64,000 bases of DNA from Acidobacteriota bacterium (GCA_024277255.1 JAJRVQ010000127.1:49432-113431); one strand, 5' to 3'. Counted from the stretch's first letter, positions 17,413-26,036 are shown. A program made the numbers and translations. Notes: a model not told the origin generated them from the sequence alone.

Positions 17413-17490
17413 ATTCACCGCATTCCAAGCGGTGATTGTACCTCGTATTCACCGCACAGACAAGTATTCGTCGCGGATCATGCGGTGAAT
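17413..17490. promoter_or_regulatory. Operator-like repeat array ahead of the Fic gene
   Basis: ATTCACCGC occurs at 17413-17421 and 17447-17455. Its inverse occurs as GCGGTGAT at 17429-17436 and GCGGTGAAT at 17482-17490. The half-sites form two inverted pairs with different spacers (7 and 26 bases) immediately upstream of the Fic start. The placement suggests an autoregulatory operator; the binding protein is inferred. Confidence 0.6.
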
Positions 17491-17519
17491 GAGGCCGTGG
17501 AGCTTGAAAACAAAGGAAA

Positions 17520-17601
17520 TGCCGGAGGCGGGACTCGAACCCGCAAGCCTTGCGGCGGAGGATTTTAAGTCCTCTGCGTTTACCGATTTCGCCACTCCGG
17601 C
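17520..17601 (-). tRNA. tRNA-Leu (anticodon UAA)
   Basis: 82 bases. The acceptor stem GCCGGAG pairs with CTCCGGC, with discriminator A. There is a long variable arm typical of leucine tRNAs, a T arm with GGTTCGAGTCC, and an anticodon loop CTTAAAA reading UAA. No CCA is encoded. Confidence 0.95.
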
Positions 17602-17944
17602 TCAGGGGTGGATCTTAGCAATCCGCGGCGGCCAGTGGTGGCAGTCTTTTGGATCGTGTATTGACGAATGGCCATGTTAGGACTATTATGCTTCTCGCTG
17701 ATTGTGCTGTTTGCTCCGGCGATCAGCAACAGTCAGGTTTGGCGTTCGCGGTCTCAACCTTGAGTTCACTGAAGCCCTGGCCGCGGACGCCTTTGAGACC
17801 GATAGCGATCGGCGCCTTCGCCTGGCCACAGTCCGCCTTCGATCGGCCACGCTGAGGGCTCTGAGAGGCCCGGTCGATGGGGTGTCATGGATTCCGAGGA
17901 GGGTGGGCTCGGAAACAGGACTCCCCCTCCAGGAGATCGAATGG
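17602..17944. other. Gene-free spacer between tRNA-Leu and tRNA-Cys
   Basis: About 340 bases with only short reading frames of no protein-like character. I see no convincing promoter, terminator, repeat or integrase attachment duplicate here. Confidence 0.5.
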
Positions 17945-18016
17945 AGGCGACGGTCGGAATCGAACCGACGAATGAGGGTTTTGCAGACCCTTGCCTTACC
18001 ACTTGGCTACGTCGCC
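17945..18016 (-). tRNA. tRNA-Cys (anticodon GCA)
   Basis: 72 bases. The acceptor stem GGCGACG pairs with CGTCGCC, with discriminator U. The anticodon loop CTGCAAA reads GCA, and the T arm has GGTTCGATTCC. No CCA is encoded. Confidence 0.95.
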
Positions 18017-18169
18017 TGCTAAGACGGTGGCCTCTCAAACGGTTGAAAAGCTCGCTGTGACGCCACCGCTGACCGAACTGGGCCGCTCGGAAGCGACCTC
18101 TGAGGCTAACACGGGGCCCTCGAGTGCGGTATCTCGGGGCCGCTTGTCGACATCCGAATCAAGATTTGG

Positions 18170-18241
18170 AGCGGGAAACGGGATTCGAACCCGCGACCCC
18201 AACCTTGGCAAGGTTGTGCTCTACCACTGAGCTATTCCCGC
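18170..18241 (-). tRNA. tRNA-Gly (anticodon GCC)
   Basis: 72 bases. The acceptor stem GCGGGAA pairs with TTCCCGC, with discriminator U. The D arm is AGCTCAGTGGTAGAGC, the anticodon is GCC between CCTT and AAGG, and the T arm has GGTTCGAATCC. No CCA is encoded. Confidence 0.95.
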
Positions 18242-18313
18242 TCGCGGGCGCTAAGGATAGTGGCGAGCAGAAGAGCTGTCAACCCTCATCGGGCGACAAC
18301 TCTCAGCCTCCTT

Positions 18314-18706
18314 TCAACCAAGCTGGAAGGCATCGGTGAGCAGGGAAAAGTTCCACTCATCTCCCCGCCGATCGATCGCCACGACATCGAACCGGCATGG
18401 ACGATCTTCACCGTCCTTGGCCCCGGTTTGGGCCAGGTACAGCGCCGCGGCCCTGGCCAGCCGGCGTTGCTTGCGCAGGTCGACCGCCGCCGCCGCCGGG
18501 CCGAACTGGCTGCTGCTGCGAGCCTTGACCTCGATGAAGCACAAAGTGCCGTCGTGGAGAGCGATCAGGTCGATCTCCCCCGCTTTGTTGACCACGTTGC
18601 GCGCCAGTATCCGATAGCCGCGCGCTTCGAGCCAGCGAGCAGCTCGCGCCTCGGCCGCCGACCCGCGCCCACGACTGTGTCGCGCTCTACCGAACAGCGA
18701 CTTCAA
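18314..18706 (-). CDS. yraN: YraN family putative endonuclease (UPF0102)
   Basis: A 130-residue protein. The family core is visible: GSAAEARAARWLEARGYRIL, then NKAGEIDLIALHDGTLCFIEVKAR. The latter is the PD-(D/E)XK-like catalytic strand set (Glu, Asp, Glu-x-Lys). YraN proteins are Holliday-junction-resolvase-like but their role is not settled. It follows cysS with 15 bases between and likely shares its transcript. Confidence 0.88.
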   Translation of the reverse strand: MKSLFGRARHSRGRGSAAEARAARWLEARGYRILARNVVNKAGEIDLIALHDGTLCFIEVKARSSSQFGPAAAAVDLRKQRRLARAAALYLAQTGAKDGEDRPCRFDVVAIDRRGDEWNFSLLTDAFQLG

Positions 18707-18721
18707 GGTGCAACCGGCGGC

Positions 18722-20158
18722 TCACCCGCGTTTCCATCGCGTGCCTTGGGCGGTGTCTTCGAGAACGATGCCGTGACTCTCGAGCAGAGCGCGAATTCGA
18801 TCGGCCTCGGAATAGTCACCACCGGCCCGAGCCTCCCTGCGCTGACCGATCAGCTCTTCGATCTCTTTGTCGGCGAGGCCGGATGCTGACTCCTTCTCTT
18901 CCCACTGCGCCGGATCGAGTACGCCCAGAACCTGGTCTACATCGGCCAGAGCTTGGCGAACTCTCTCCACGTCCCACTCCCCCAGTTTCAGATGCTCGAT
19001 CTCCACGTTGACCACCTTGACGTATCGGAACAGAGCGGCCAGGGCCTCCGAGAGGTTGAGATCGTCGGCGAGACCGGCACGAAACTCCTCTTGCAGACGC
19101 TTGCCGGCGGCGGCCAGTTTCGGGCTGGGCGGTCCGTCTTCCTGGGTGTGATCGAGCCGAAAGCGCATCTGATCGATGCGCCGCAGTGCACCCTCGGCGC
19201 TTTCCACCGCGTCGGCCGTGTAGTTCAGCTTCTGGCGGTAGTGCACCGAAAGGTAGAAGTAGCGCAGAACGCGCGGTGCAATGCCTTTCTCGACCAGCTC
19301 CGAGAGGGTGTACTGGTTGCCCAGGGACTTGGACATCTTCTCGCCATCGACGATCAAATGCTCGGCGTGCAGCCAGGTGTGGGCGAACGGTTTACCGGTG
19401 GCCGACTCGCTCTGGGCGATCTCGTTCTCATGGTGGGGAAAGATGTTGTCGACCCCACCACAGTGAATGTCGAAGCTCTCCCCGAGGTACTTCATGCTCA
19501 TCGCCGAACACTCGATATGCCAGCCCGGCCGACCCGGCCCCCAGGGAGAATCCCAGGTGGGCTCCCCCGGCTTGGCCGCCTTCCACAGTACGAAGTCGCG
19601 GATGTCCTCTTTCTCGTACTCGTCGCTGGCCACCCGCTCACCCTGCTGGGCTTCATCGAGCCGGAAACCGGACAGGCGGCCGTAGTCTTCATCACTGGCG
19701 ATGCGGAAGTAGACCGAGCCGTCCTCGGCTTGGTACGCATGGCCGTTGTCGACCAGCTGCTCGACCATAGCGATCATCTCGTCGATGTGACGGGTGGCGC
19801 GCGGATACTCGCTCGCCCGTTCAACGTGCAGCGTGTCCAGGTCAGCGAGGAATGAATCGATGTAGGGCTGGGTGTAGGTGTCGAGATCGAGTCCGGCGGC
19901 ACTCGCCTCGCGGATCGTCTTGTCGTCGACGTCGGTGATGTTCATCACCTGAGTCACTGCGTAGCCCAGGTAGCGCATGGCCCGCACCAGGACGTCTTCG
20001 AAGACGAAGGCGCGGAGGTTGCCGATATGCGGGTCGCCGTAGACGGTGGGGCCACAGGTGTAGATGCCCACCTTGCCGTCTCGCAGCGGAGTGAAGCTCT
20101 GCAGCGAGCGACCGAGAGTGTTGTAGAACCTGGGAGCCGTGATCGTGCCGTCGTTCAT
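18722..20158 (-). CDS. cysS: Cysteinyl-tRNA synthetase
   Basis: A 478-residue class I aminoacyl-tRNA synthetase charging tRNA-Cys. Visible are the zinc-ligand Cys in TCGPTVYG (35), the signature HIGN (44-47), NITDVDDKTI, the second zinc region GWHIECS, PHHENEIAQS, and KMSKS at 274-278. The C-terminal ~170 residues form the helical DALR and anticodon-binding parts. Length is normal. The ATG overlaps the stop of the lipoprotein gene upstream (ATGA). A tRNA-Cys gene lies 0.7 kb downstream. Confidence 0.97.
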   Translation of the reverse strand: MNDGTITAPRFYNTLGRSLQSFTPLRDGKVGIYTCGPTVYGDPHIGNLRAFVFEDVLVRAMRYLGYAVTQVMNITDVDDKTIREASAAGLDLDTYTQPYIDSFLADLDTLHVERASEYPRATRHIDEMIAMVEQLVDNGHAYQAEDGSVYFRIASDEDYGRLSGFRLDEAQQGERVASDEYEKEDIRDFVLWKAAKPGEPTWDSPWGPGRPGWHIECSAMSMKYLGESFDIHCGGVDNIFPHHENEIAQSESATGKPFAHTWLHAEHLIVDGEKMSKSLGNQYTLSELVEKGIAPRVLRYFYLSVHYRQKLNYTADAVESAEGALRRIDQMRFRLDHTQEDGPPSPKLAAAGKRLQEEFRAGLADDLNLSEALAALFRYVKVVNVEIEHLKLGEWDVERVRQALADVDQVLGVLDPAQWEEKESASGLADKEIEELIGQRREARAGGDYSEADRIRALLESHGIVLEDTAQGTRWKRG

Positions 20159-20748
20159 CGCGTCACCTGCACGGAGCCCGCCAGCCAGGAGACGCCGAAC
20201 AAGGAGCGGCCATCCCGGTCGAAAGCGTCCTGAGTCGAGAAGCTGAAGTCCCCGGTGCCGCCGGTGACAGCGGGCATTTCGAGGGTCAAGATCACCCCGC
20301 TACCGGCGATTCCAGGTTGATCGCCGAGAAGGGTGGCGCCGACGATCAGGTTCCCGTCCGGGCTCTCGGAGACTTGAATACTGGGCGTGCCGGCTCCGCC
20401 GGCGAAGAAGTCTCCGGGGGTGAAGGTCACGAAGTCGAGTAGAGCCGCCGGGTAGCTAAGATCGAAAGTGACACCGTAGAGACCCGGCATCAGGTTGGCG
20501 CGAACTTCTAGAAACAGCGTGTTCGTCGTCGTCGCCGCGCCGCGAGCGAGAAAAACCGTACTCGCACCCGGGCCACCCACGGGAGTGAACTGAATCGAAG
20601 CGGTCGGAGGAGGTGTCGGTGTCGGCGGCGGGGTTCCTCCGCCACTGTTGCCGCCGCCACCGCCGCCGCAGGCGCTGAAGAGCACCGCGACAAGCAGCGC
20701 CGCGATCGGTCTGATTGCTGGATGGCAGGCTGCACCAAGGCTTCTCAT
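20155..20748 (-). CDS. Lipoprotein with cohesin-like domain
   Basis: A 197-residue protein. The lipobox is LFSAC near residue 26, followed by a Gly run and a Pro/Thr linker (GGGTPPPTPTPPP). The C-terminal ~145 residues have a cohesin-like pattern: LFLEVRANLMPGLYGVTFDLSY, PAALLDFVTFTPGDFF, IAGSGVILTLEM. Such domains mediate cell-surface protein contacts. No dockerin partner is evident nearby. Its stop overlaps the cysS start by 4 bp, an odd pairing that may only reflect compact gene packing. Confidence 0.72.
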   Translation of the reverse strand: MRSLGAACHPAIRPIAALLVAVLFSACGGGGGGNSGGGTPPPTPTPPPTASIQFTPVGGPGASTVFLARGAATTTNTLFLEVRANLMPGLYGVTFDLSYPAALLDFVTFTPGDFFAGGAGTPSIQVSESPDGNLIVGATLLGDQPGIAGSGVILTLEMPAVTGGTGDFSFSTQDAFDRDGRSLFGVSWLAGSVQVTR

Positions 20749-20870
20749 TCAATGTCTCCCAGGCTCATGCAGTAGGCTGCGATAGGCGCCAAAACCCGGC
20801 GAGCGTATCGGAAAGCGCCCTTCTGGGAAAGCACCTTCCTCAGGGCTCGTTGCAGCAGCCCTGTTTGCGC

Positions 20871-21377
20871 TCAGGCTGAGCGCAGCAGGCGCTTCAAGGA
20901 CCGCTTGGCTCTCTCCCGGCGAAGGCCGCGTAGATGGTCTATGAACAACACACCATCGAGGTGGTCCACTTCGTGGCAGATGGCGCGCGCCAGCCACTCT
21001 GAGGCGGGGAACTCGAACGGTTCGCCGCTAGCCGACTGCGCCTTGACCACGATATCCAGTGGACGGGTCACCTTCTCGTTGAGTTCGGGAATGGACAGGC
21101 ACCCTTCCTCTTCGATCCACGAGCCGGCGGTACTACAGATTTGTGGGTTGACCAGGACCAACAACTGCTCGGGATCGTCGCCGACTGAAAGGTCTACCAC
21201 CGCCAGCCGCTTCTCGACCCCGACCTGGGGCGCCGCCAGGCCGATGCCGGGTGCGGCATGCATGGTATCGACCATGTCGTCGATGAGCGAGGAGAGTTCT
21301 TGGTTGAAGTCCACCACCTCGGGGCAGCGAACTCGCAAGACGGGATCCGGATAGAGGCGGATAGGAAGAACGGCCAT
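20871..21377 (-). CDS. def: Peptide deformylase
   Basis: A 168-residue metalloenzyme that removes the N-formyl group from new proteins. All three motifs are intact: GIGLAAPQ (44-51), EGCLS (91-95, metal-binding Cys) and HEVDH (135-139, two His ligands and the catalytic Glu). The start codon shares one base with the stop of the upstream cNMP-domain gene (TGATG), so translation is coupled. The terminal Arg/Lys-rich segment is normal for the family. Confidence 0.96.
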   Translation of the reverse strand: MAVLPIRLYPDPVLRVRCPEVVDFNQELSSLIDDMVDTMHAAPGIGLAAPQVGVEKRLAVVDLSVGDDPEQLLVLVNPQICSTAGSWIEEEGCLSIPELNEKVTRPLDIVVKAQSASGEPFEFPASEWLARAICHEVDHLDGVLFIDHLRGLRRERAKRSLKRLLRSA

Positions 21378-22249
21378 CAGTCTTTCTCCAACTTGGCCAC
21401 CATCTCGGCGAGTGCACGGTCATGGCCCTGTTCGCGCAAGGCGGTGAGGAGGGCGCGCGGATCCGGGTTGCCGATCAGAGCCTTCTCGAGGCCCTCCAAC
21501 TCCAGGAAGAACAAGATCGCGGGCTCGGCGATGCGGTAGGTCGCCGGCCATGGCCGGTGTTCGAGAAGCGATCCCTCGCCGAGGATATCTCCGGCGGAGA
21601 AGGTTCGCAGACTGGTCAACTGCCCCTTGCTGCGGCCATAGAGAGCTTCGACGGTTCCCTGAAGCACCAGGAACAGCCGCGCGTCGCGGCTATCGCGGAG
21701 CGCCAGGAGCTTGCCGGTTTCGCCCTTGATCATTCGCATCACCGAGAAGAGCCGCTTGAGCTGGTCGTTAGGCAGGCTCTTGACCAGGGAACTGTTGGTG
21801 ATCTTGTCCCAATGTTGCTTGAGAACGACCGCGATTTCGGTCTCGCCATGGCTCGCCACGAGGCCCTGGGTAGCGATGACGCGGCTGTGGTCCAACTTCT
21901 TGGCCCGCTGGTAGTGGTCGAGACGGCGCTGCAAATTCTCGTCGAGCGGACGCAGGCGCAAGGCACGGGACAAGATGGCCTTGCTCTTGTCGTGGAAACC
22001 GTCGGCCGAGTAGAGGTCCGCGAGGGCCACGAACTCATGCACAGCCTTGTCACGCTGCTCCGAACTCTCGTAGACCTCTGCCAGCTTCAACCGCGTGCGC
22101 AAGCCGCCGGGTTTCTTCTTGAGTTCAGCGAGGAGCAACTTCTCCGCTTCTTCATAGCGTTCGAGGACGATCAGATCCTCCGCCGAAAGCTCTTGAGTGT
22201 CCGTCGAACCGGAGGGGTCACCCCCGCCGAACCAGCGCTTGAAAGCCAC
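21377..22249 (-). CDS. TPR-like protein with C-terminal cyclic-nucleotide-binding domain
   Basis: A 290-residue protein. The N-terminal part (about residues 20-115) has helical repeats of TPR type (ERYEEAEKLLLAELKKKP, then AVHEFVALADLY). The C-terminal ~140 residues match a cNMP-binding/Crp-like beta-roll: FSVMRMIKGETGKLLALRDS, LFLVLQGTVEALYG, FSAGDILGEGSLLEHRPWPATYRI. No DNA-binding helix-turn-helix is seen, so it is not a Crp regulator. It may sense a nucleotide and act through protein contacts. It is coupled to def. Confidence 0.75.
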   Translation of the reverse strand: MAFKRWFGGGDPSGSTDTQELSAEDLIVLERYEEAEKLLLAELKKKPGGLRTRLKLAEVYESSEQRDKAVHEFVALADLYSADGFHDKSKAILSRALRLRPLDENLQRRLDHYQRAKKLDHSRVIATQGLVASHGETEIAVVLKQHWDKITNSSLVKSLPNDQLKRLFSVMRMIKGETGKLLALRDSRDARLFLVLQGTVEALYGRSKGQLTSLRTFSAGDILGEGSLLEHRPWPATYRIAEPAILFFLELEGLEKALIGNPDPRALLTALREQGHDRALAEMVAKLEKD

Positions 22250-22503
22250 TGCCAGGTGTCCTTGCTAGACTAGGGTTAAGGGTATCGGCTTCAATAACTT
22301 GCGATGCACTGGGGACATCCCCGACATCAAGTTTGGACATTCGTTGCGCAATGCCGAGGGTCAAGTATAAGGCAAGTAAGCCGGTCGGCGGCGAAATGGC
22401 TGGCATGGTTCCTGCTCTACTTCATCTGCGACAGAACTTGATGGGCAAAGGCGGCCGCCAAGCCACCTTGAAAACGCCCGCTTAGCAGATAGGGAGAAAC
22501 GCA

Positions 22504-24966
22504 ATGAGACACCGACCAACCGCCCGCTTACAGCGCCTCCTAGCTGATTCCAGACCATGGTTCTCTGTCACCGCTGCCGGCGTGGCCGTCTTTGCGGTGG
22601 CTCTGTTGACCGCTTCCCTGCCGGCTCTGGCCGCGGCTGAGAAGCCCTACCCTGAAGCCGGCTACACCGAGGACAGTGAGACCTACGCCGCCGCCTACAG
22701 CTACCTGCGGATCGTCGACGGCGAGGCGACCCTGTTGCAGAACACCGACGAGCGCGACTACGCGGAGGATAACCAGCCGCTGCTGACCGGCGATCGTCTC
22801 TTCCTCTCCAACCACACCCGAGTGGAGGCCATTCTCTCGGATCGGACCGTGGTCCGGCTCGAGAGCAAGACGCAACTCGGCTTTGACGCCCTCGGAGCAT
22901 CCCCCGATGCGACGGCCGAGGGGACGGTCCTCAGCCTATCGACCGGAGAGATTCAGCTCACCGTTCCACAGGATCTGCTCAGCGAACTCTACCCGCGCAT
23001 CGATACACCCAACGCCACGGTCTACATCCAAGAGGGTGGTAATTATCTGATCACCGCACGCCGCAACGGCGACTCTGAAGTGGTCGTTCGTGAGGGCTAC
23101 GCCGAGATCGTCACCGGGCGTGGATCGATGATCGTCCACGCCGAGGAGGAAGCGGTGATCGAGGGCCAAGGGCTGGTCCGTTCGAGTCTCTACGATGCTC
23201 GTTCTTACACCTCCCTCGAGCGCTGGGCGGACCGTCTGGAGCGCGAGGCACAAGGCTTCGATGGCGACGTCGACCCCGCGCTGCGCTACTCCGCCTCTTC
23301 GTTGAGTCACCACGGAACTTGGCTGAACATCGACGGGCGCCGCGCCTGGCGACCGCGGGTCACCGTCAGCTGGCGGCCGTACTACGCCGGGCGCTGGGCT
23401 TACACACCCAGTGGTTTGACTTGGGTCTCCAGCGAGCCCTGGGGATGGGTGCCCTACCACTACGGCAGTTGGGATTATGTCGCCCACCATGGCTGGGTCT
23501 GGTACCCAGGTAACCGCTATGCCCCCGCTTGGGTCTACTGGCACTGGGGTAACTCGTACGCCTCCTGGTGCCCCATCGGCTACTACAACACTTACTACGG
23601 CTTTAGTTACGCCAATCTTGGCCTCCAACCGATTTTTCGCTGGGGCCTTTACGGCTGGAGCGGCGGCTACTCGCAGCATTATGATCGGTGGAACTTCGTC
23701 GACTACGAGAATCTCGGACGCCACCGTCAGGCGCGGTTCACGCGACCGGGTCGAGAGTTGGCCGCCGGCCGGCGTGACGGGATGGTTGAGCGAGGAATCG
23801 TCACCACCGACACGCGAGGCTTGAAGCCTGCACTGCTCAGGCGCCCGGGAGCGGCGATCGAAATCCTGCAAACTCGTCCTACCGTAGACGGTCGCCCGGC
23901 GGCTGCGTTGCCCGACGTGACGGCTTTCGTCGCCCGCGAACGGCTCGACGGTGCGACCGAAGCCCGTGTCATCGCCCGTCGTGTCCCACGGGTGGACGCA
24001 GGTCGGGTGGCGAGTATCGAGCGGCCTCAATTGAGTGCAACCAAGCCGCTGGCGGTGAGCCGCCCGGCGGTTTCCTCGGCGGGTCCAAGAGTGCGGCCGG
24101 CGCCTGCGGTGACGCCGAGTGCAGATCGCACTCCGGCGGCACGCAACACCACGCCGCGAAGCGGACAGAAGCCCGCATTGTCGACGGCTGGCACGCGCCG
24201 GGCTCCAAGCGTGCGCGTTGGCGCGCAACCGCGCTCCGAGGCTGGCGGCAAGCGGCCGGCTGTGGCACCGCGGTCCACTACCGAGCGCAAGCCGGTAGCA
24301 GTGCCGCGTGCCGCCTCCGGGCGGGTGCGCAGAACTCCGGCCGCCGAGAAGCCGGCCGCCGAGAAGCCGGCCGCCGAGAAGCCCCCGGCTCGCAACCGGG
24401 TGCGTAACCCGCGGCCTGGTGCACAGCGTTCGACTGCACCACGGCCCAGTGTGCGATCTACTGGCCCTCGGCCCAGTGTCCGACCCAGTGTCCGGCCCAC
24501 AGTACGACCGAGTGTGCGGCCCAGCGTGCGCCAGCGCCCGCAGGCTTCCACTCCTTCGGCTCCTCGCCGGGAGAGCGGCCAGAAGCCGAGTGTGCGATCG
24601 GGTTCTACCCCCTCGCGATCTCCTTCCGTGCGACTCAGATCGCCGCGTTCCCCCTCGCCTAGGGTCTCGAAGCCCCAGGGACAGAGGTCGCCTCAGGTGC
24701 GCTCGCAGTCTCGGCCCGCTCCTCCAGCAAGACCACGAGTTTCCAACCCGCCGCGGCCGAGTTCCAAACGGCCCGCAGTGCGCAGCGGGGCCTCTAGCCG
24801 GAGGGGTGGCTCTTCCGCTCCCCGCGCCAGATCCGGAAGTGGTTCCAGCGCTCGTCCTCGCTCGGGCGGAGGCTCCGGCGCCAGAGCGCGGAGTGGCTCC
24901 GGTGGTGGAAACAAGGTGCGGGGCGGCTCCGCCAAGGATGGCGACGGTTCGGGAGGCAAGCCGTAA
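22504..24966 (+). CDS. FecR/DUF6600 protein with long basic low-complexity tail
   Basis: An 820-residue exported protein. An N-terminal signal-anchor (about 20-44) precedes a FecR-like domain (about 65-220, with LRIVDGEATLL and VLSLSTGEIQLTVP). A Trp/Tyr-rich DUF6600 block at about 275-380 has repeats of the style WRPYYAGRWAY, WGWVPYHYGSW and GWVWYPGNRYAPAW. The last ~400 residues are dominated by Arg, Pro, Ser, Ala and Gly, with repeated PSVR and AAEKP units. The tail is strongly basic and likely disordered. It may bind DNA, polyanions or cell-wall polymers outside the membrane. Function is unknown. The gene ends at a strong terminator. Confidence 0.8.
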   Translation: MRHRPTARLQRLLADSRPWFSVTAAGVAVFAVALLTASLPALAAAEKPYPEAGYTEDSETYAAAYSYLRIVDGEATLLQNTDERDYAEDNQPLLTGDRLFLSNHTRVEAILSDRTVVRLESKTQLGFDALGASPDATAEGTVLSLSTGEIQLTVPQDLLSELYPRIDTPNATVYIQEGGNYLITARRNGDSEVVVREGYAEIVTGRGSMIVHAEEEAVIEGQGLVRSSLYDARSYTSLERWADRLEREAQGFDGDVDPALRYSASSLSHHGTWLNIDGRRAWRPRVTVSWRPYYAGRWAYTPSGLTWVSSEPWGWVPYHYGSWDYVAHHGWVWYPGNRYAPAWVYWHWGNSYASWCPIGYYNTYYGFSYANLGLQPIFRWGLYGWSGGYSQHYDRWNFVDYENLGRHRQARFTRPGRELAAGRRDGMVERGIVTTDTRGLKPALLRRPGAAIEILQTRPTVDGRPAAALPDVTAFVARERLDGATEARVIARRVPRVDAGRVASIERPQLSATKPLAVSRPAVSSAGPRVRPAPAVTPSADRTPAARNTTPRSGQKPALSTAGTRRAPSVRVGAQPRSEAGGKRPAVAPRSTTERKPVAVPRAASGRVRRTPAAEKPAAEKPAAEKPPARNRVRNPRPGAQRSTAPRPSVRSTGPRPSVRPSVRPTVRPSVRPSVRQRPQASTPSAPRRESGQKPSVRSGSTPSRSPSVRLRSPRSPSPRVSKPQGQRSPQVRSQSRPAPPARPRVSNPPRPSSKRPAVRSGASSRRGGSSAPRARSGSGSSARPRSGGGSGARARSGSGGGNKVRGGSAKDGDGSGGKP
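24339..24383 (+). repeat. Three perfect copies of a 15-bp coding repeat
   Basis: GGCCGCCGAGAAGCC is repeated three times head to tail inside the FecR/DUF6600 gene, giving three AAEKP-type units. The copies are identical at DNA level, so the array may be young or unstable in copy number. Confidence 0.9.
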
Positions 24967-25000
24967 GTCGCTCGCACTGCGATAGGCCAACTGATTGCAC

Positions 25001-25034
25001 AACGAGCCGGCCCCGCGGGGCCGGCTCGTTTCTC
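25001..25034 (+). terminator. Intrinsic terminator after the FecR/DUF6600 gene
   Basis: A perfect 30-bp palindrome, with AACGAGCCGGCCCCG and its complement, is followed by a short pyrimidine run (TCTCTT). It closes the gene 34 bases after its stop. The T run is weak, so termination may be partial. Confidence 0.75.
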
Positions 25035-25093
25035 TTGGAGACGCCTGCAAGTGGGCCACCCGTCAGGCCTCCGCACAGGCTACAATCGCCTCT

Positions 25094-25378
25094 ATGCGCT
25101 CGCGGGTCATGCTCGATGTCTTTTTCATTCTCTACTGCGTTGAGGCGGGAGTCTTCCTTTGCTTGGTGCCTTGGAACCTGGCCTGGGATCGTGCACTTCT
25201 ACAGCTGCCGATGGCTCGGCTGTGGATGTTTGGCTTGAATCCGGCCGTGCGGGCAGCGGTCAGCGGCTTCGGACTGGTCCACCTGGTTTGGGGGGCGCAC
25301 GACTTGGACCGCCTTCTTCAACGCTGGCGCCCGAAGGCCAAGCACCGGATCGCCCAACCAGAGCCGACCGAAAAGTAG
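25094..25378 (+). CDS. Small two-helix membrane protein, unknown function
   Basis: 94 residues. The start at ATG 25094 is preferred because the open frame upstream runs through the terminator hairpin. Two hydrophobic segments are visible (about 5-28 and 45-70), then a basic tail (HDLDRLLQRWRPKAKH). A TACAAT box at 25081-25086, seven bases before the ATG, could drive a leaderless transcript. It lies four bases upstream of thiE. No family is recognised. Confidence 0.6.
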   Translation: MRSRVMLDVFFILYCVEAGVFLCLVPWNLAWDRALLQLPMARLWMFGLNPAVRAAVSGFGLVHLVWGAHDLDRLLQRWRPKAKHRIAQPEPTEK

Positions 25379-25382
25379 TCCA

Positions 25383-26036
25383 ATGTCTTTTTCTGTGATG
25401 GCCATCAGCGACCGGCGTTCGCTGCGGGACGAGACTCCGGCGGATTGGCTGCGGCGAATGGCCGCCCTCGCCATTCCGGCCGTGCAGCTGCGCGAGAAGG
25501 ATCTCGCTGACCGAGCGCTGTACGAGCTGGCGGTCGAAGCGCGCCGGCTGCTGCCGGCGGCCACCAAGTTGCTGATCAACTCCAGGGCGGATGTCGCGAT
25601 CGCCGCGGGAGCGGATGGGGTCCACCTTCCCGTCGCCGGTATCCCGCCGCGTGTGATCAGCCGGAGCTATGGAAACCGACTCGTGGTGGGGTGCTCGACT
25701 CATAACCTCGAAGAGGTCGAGAGGGCGGCGGCGGCAGGGGCTGCCTACGTCACCTTCGGTCCGCTCTACCCGACACCATCGAAGGCCGCCTTCGGACCAC
25801 CGGTCGGTCTGGATCGGTTGGCCAAGGCGGTCACTCGGGGAGTACCGATCTTGGCCCTGGGTGGCGTCGGAGCGGCGCACTTCGCCGAGCTGGCGGCGGC
25901 GGGTGCTTCGGGCGTGGCGGGAATCCGTCTCTTCCAGCGGGTATCATCCGATCTGCCGGAGATCCTCCGATTGGCCCGAGTAACTTTCCCCGTGCACGAT
26001 CCCAGCACCGACCCCAACACCGAGCAAAGCCGATGA
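25383..26036 (+). CDS. thiE: Thiamine phosphate synthase
   Basis: A 217-residue TIM-barrel enzyme that joins hydroxymethylpyrimidine diphosphate and thiazole phosphate. Conserved blocks are VQLREKDL, LLINSRADVA, GADGVHLP, VVGCSTHN, TFGPLYPTPSK (phosphate binding) and LALGGV. The stop overlaps the lspA start by 4 bp. No TPP riboswitch was recognised upstream and no other thiamine gene is adjacent. Confidence 0.92.
   Translation: MSFSVMAISDRRSLRDETPADWLRRMAALAIPAVQLREKDLADRALYELAVEARRLLPAATKLLINSRADVAIAAGADGVHLPVAGIPPRVISRSYGNRLVVGCSTHNLEEVERAAAAGAAYVTFGPLYPTPSKAAFGPPVGLDRLAKAVTRGVPILALGGVGAAHFAELAAAGASGVAGIRLFQRVSSDLPEILRLARVTFPVHDPSTDPNTEQSR

Noticed and set aside
17489..17680. Short frames running through the tRNA-Leu gene
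   Set aside because: The peptide is the typical translated-tRNA artefact. The cloverleaf and anticodon are clear.
22250..22503. Riboswitch or clear promoter in the gap before the FecR gene
   Set aside because: Only a weak TTGCGC-16-TATAAG pattern is visible and no conserved RNA motif was recognised.
24339..24540. CRISPR-like or mobile repeat in the FecR/DUF6600 gene
   Set aside because: The repeats are in-frame coding units of 15 bp or degenerate PSVR codons, without spacers.
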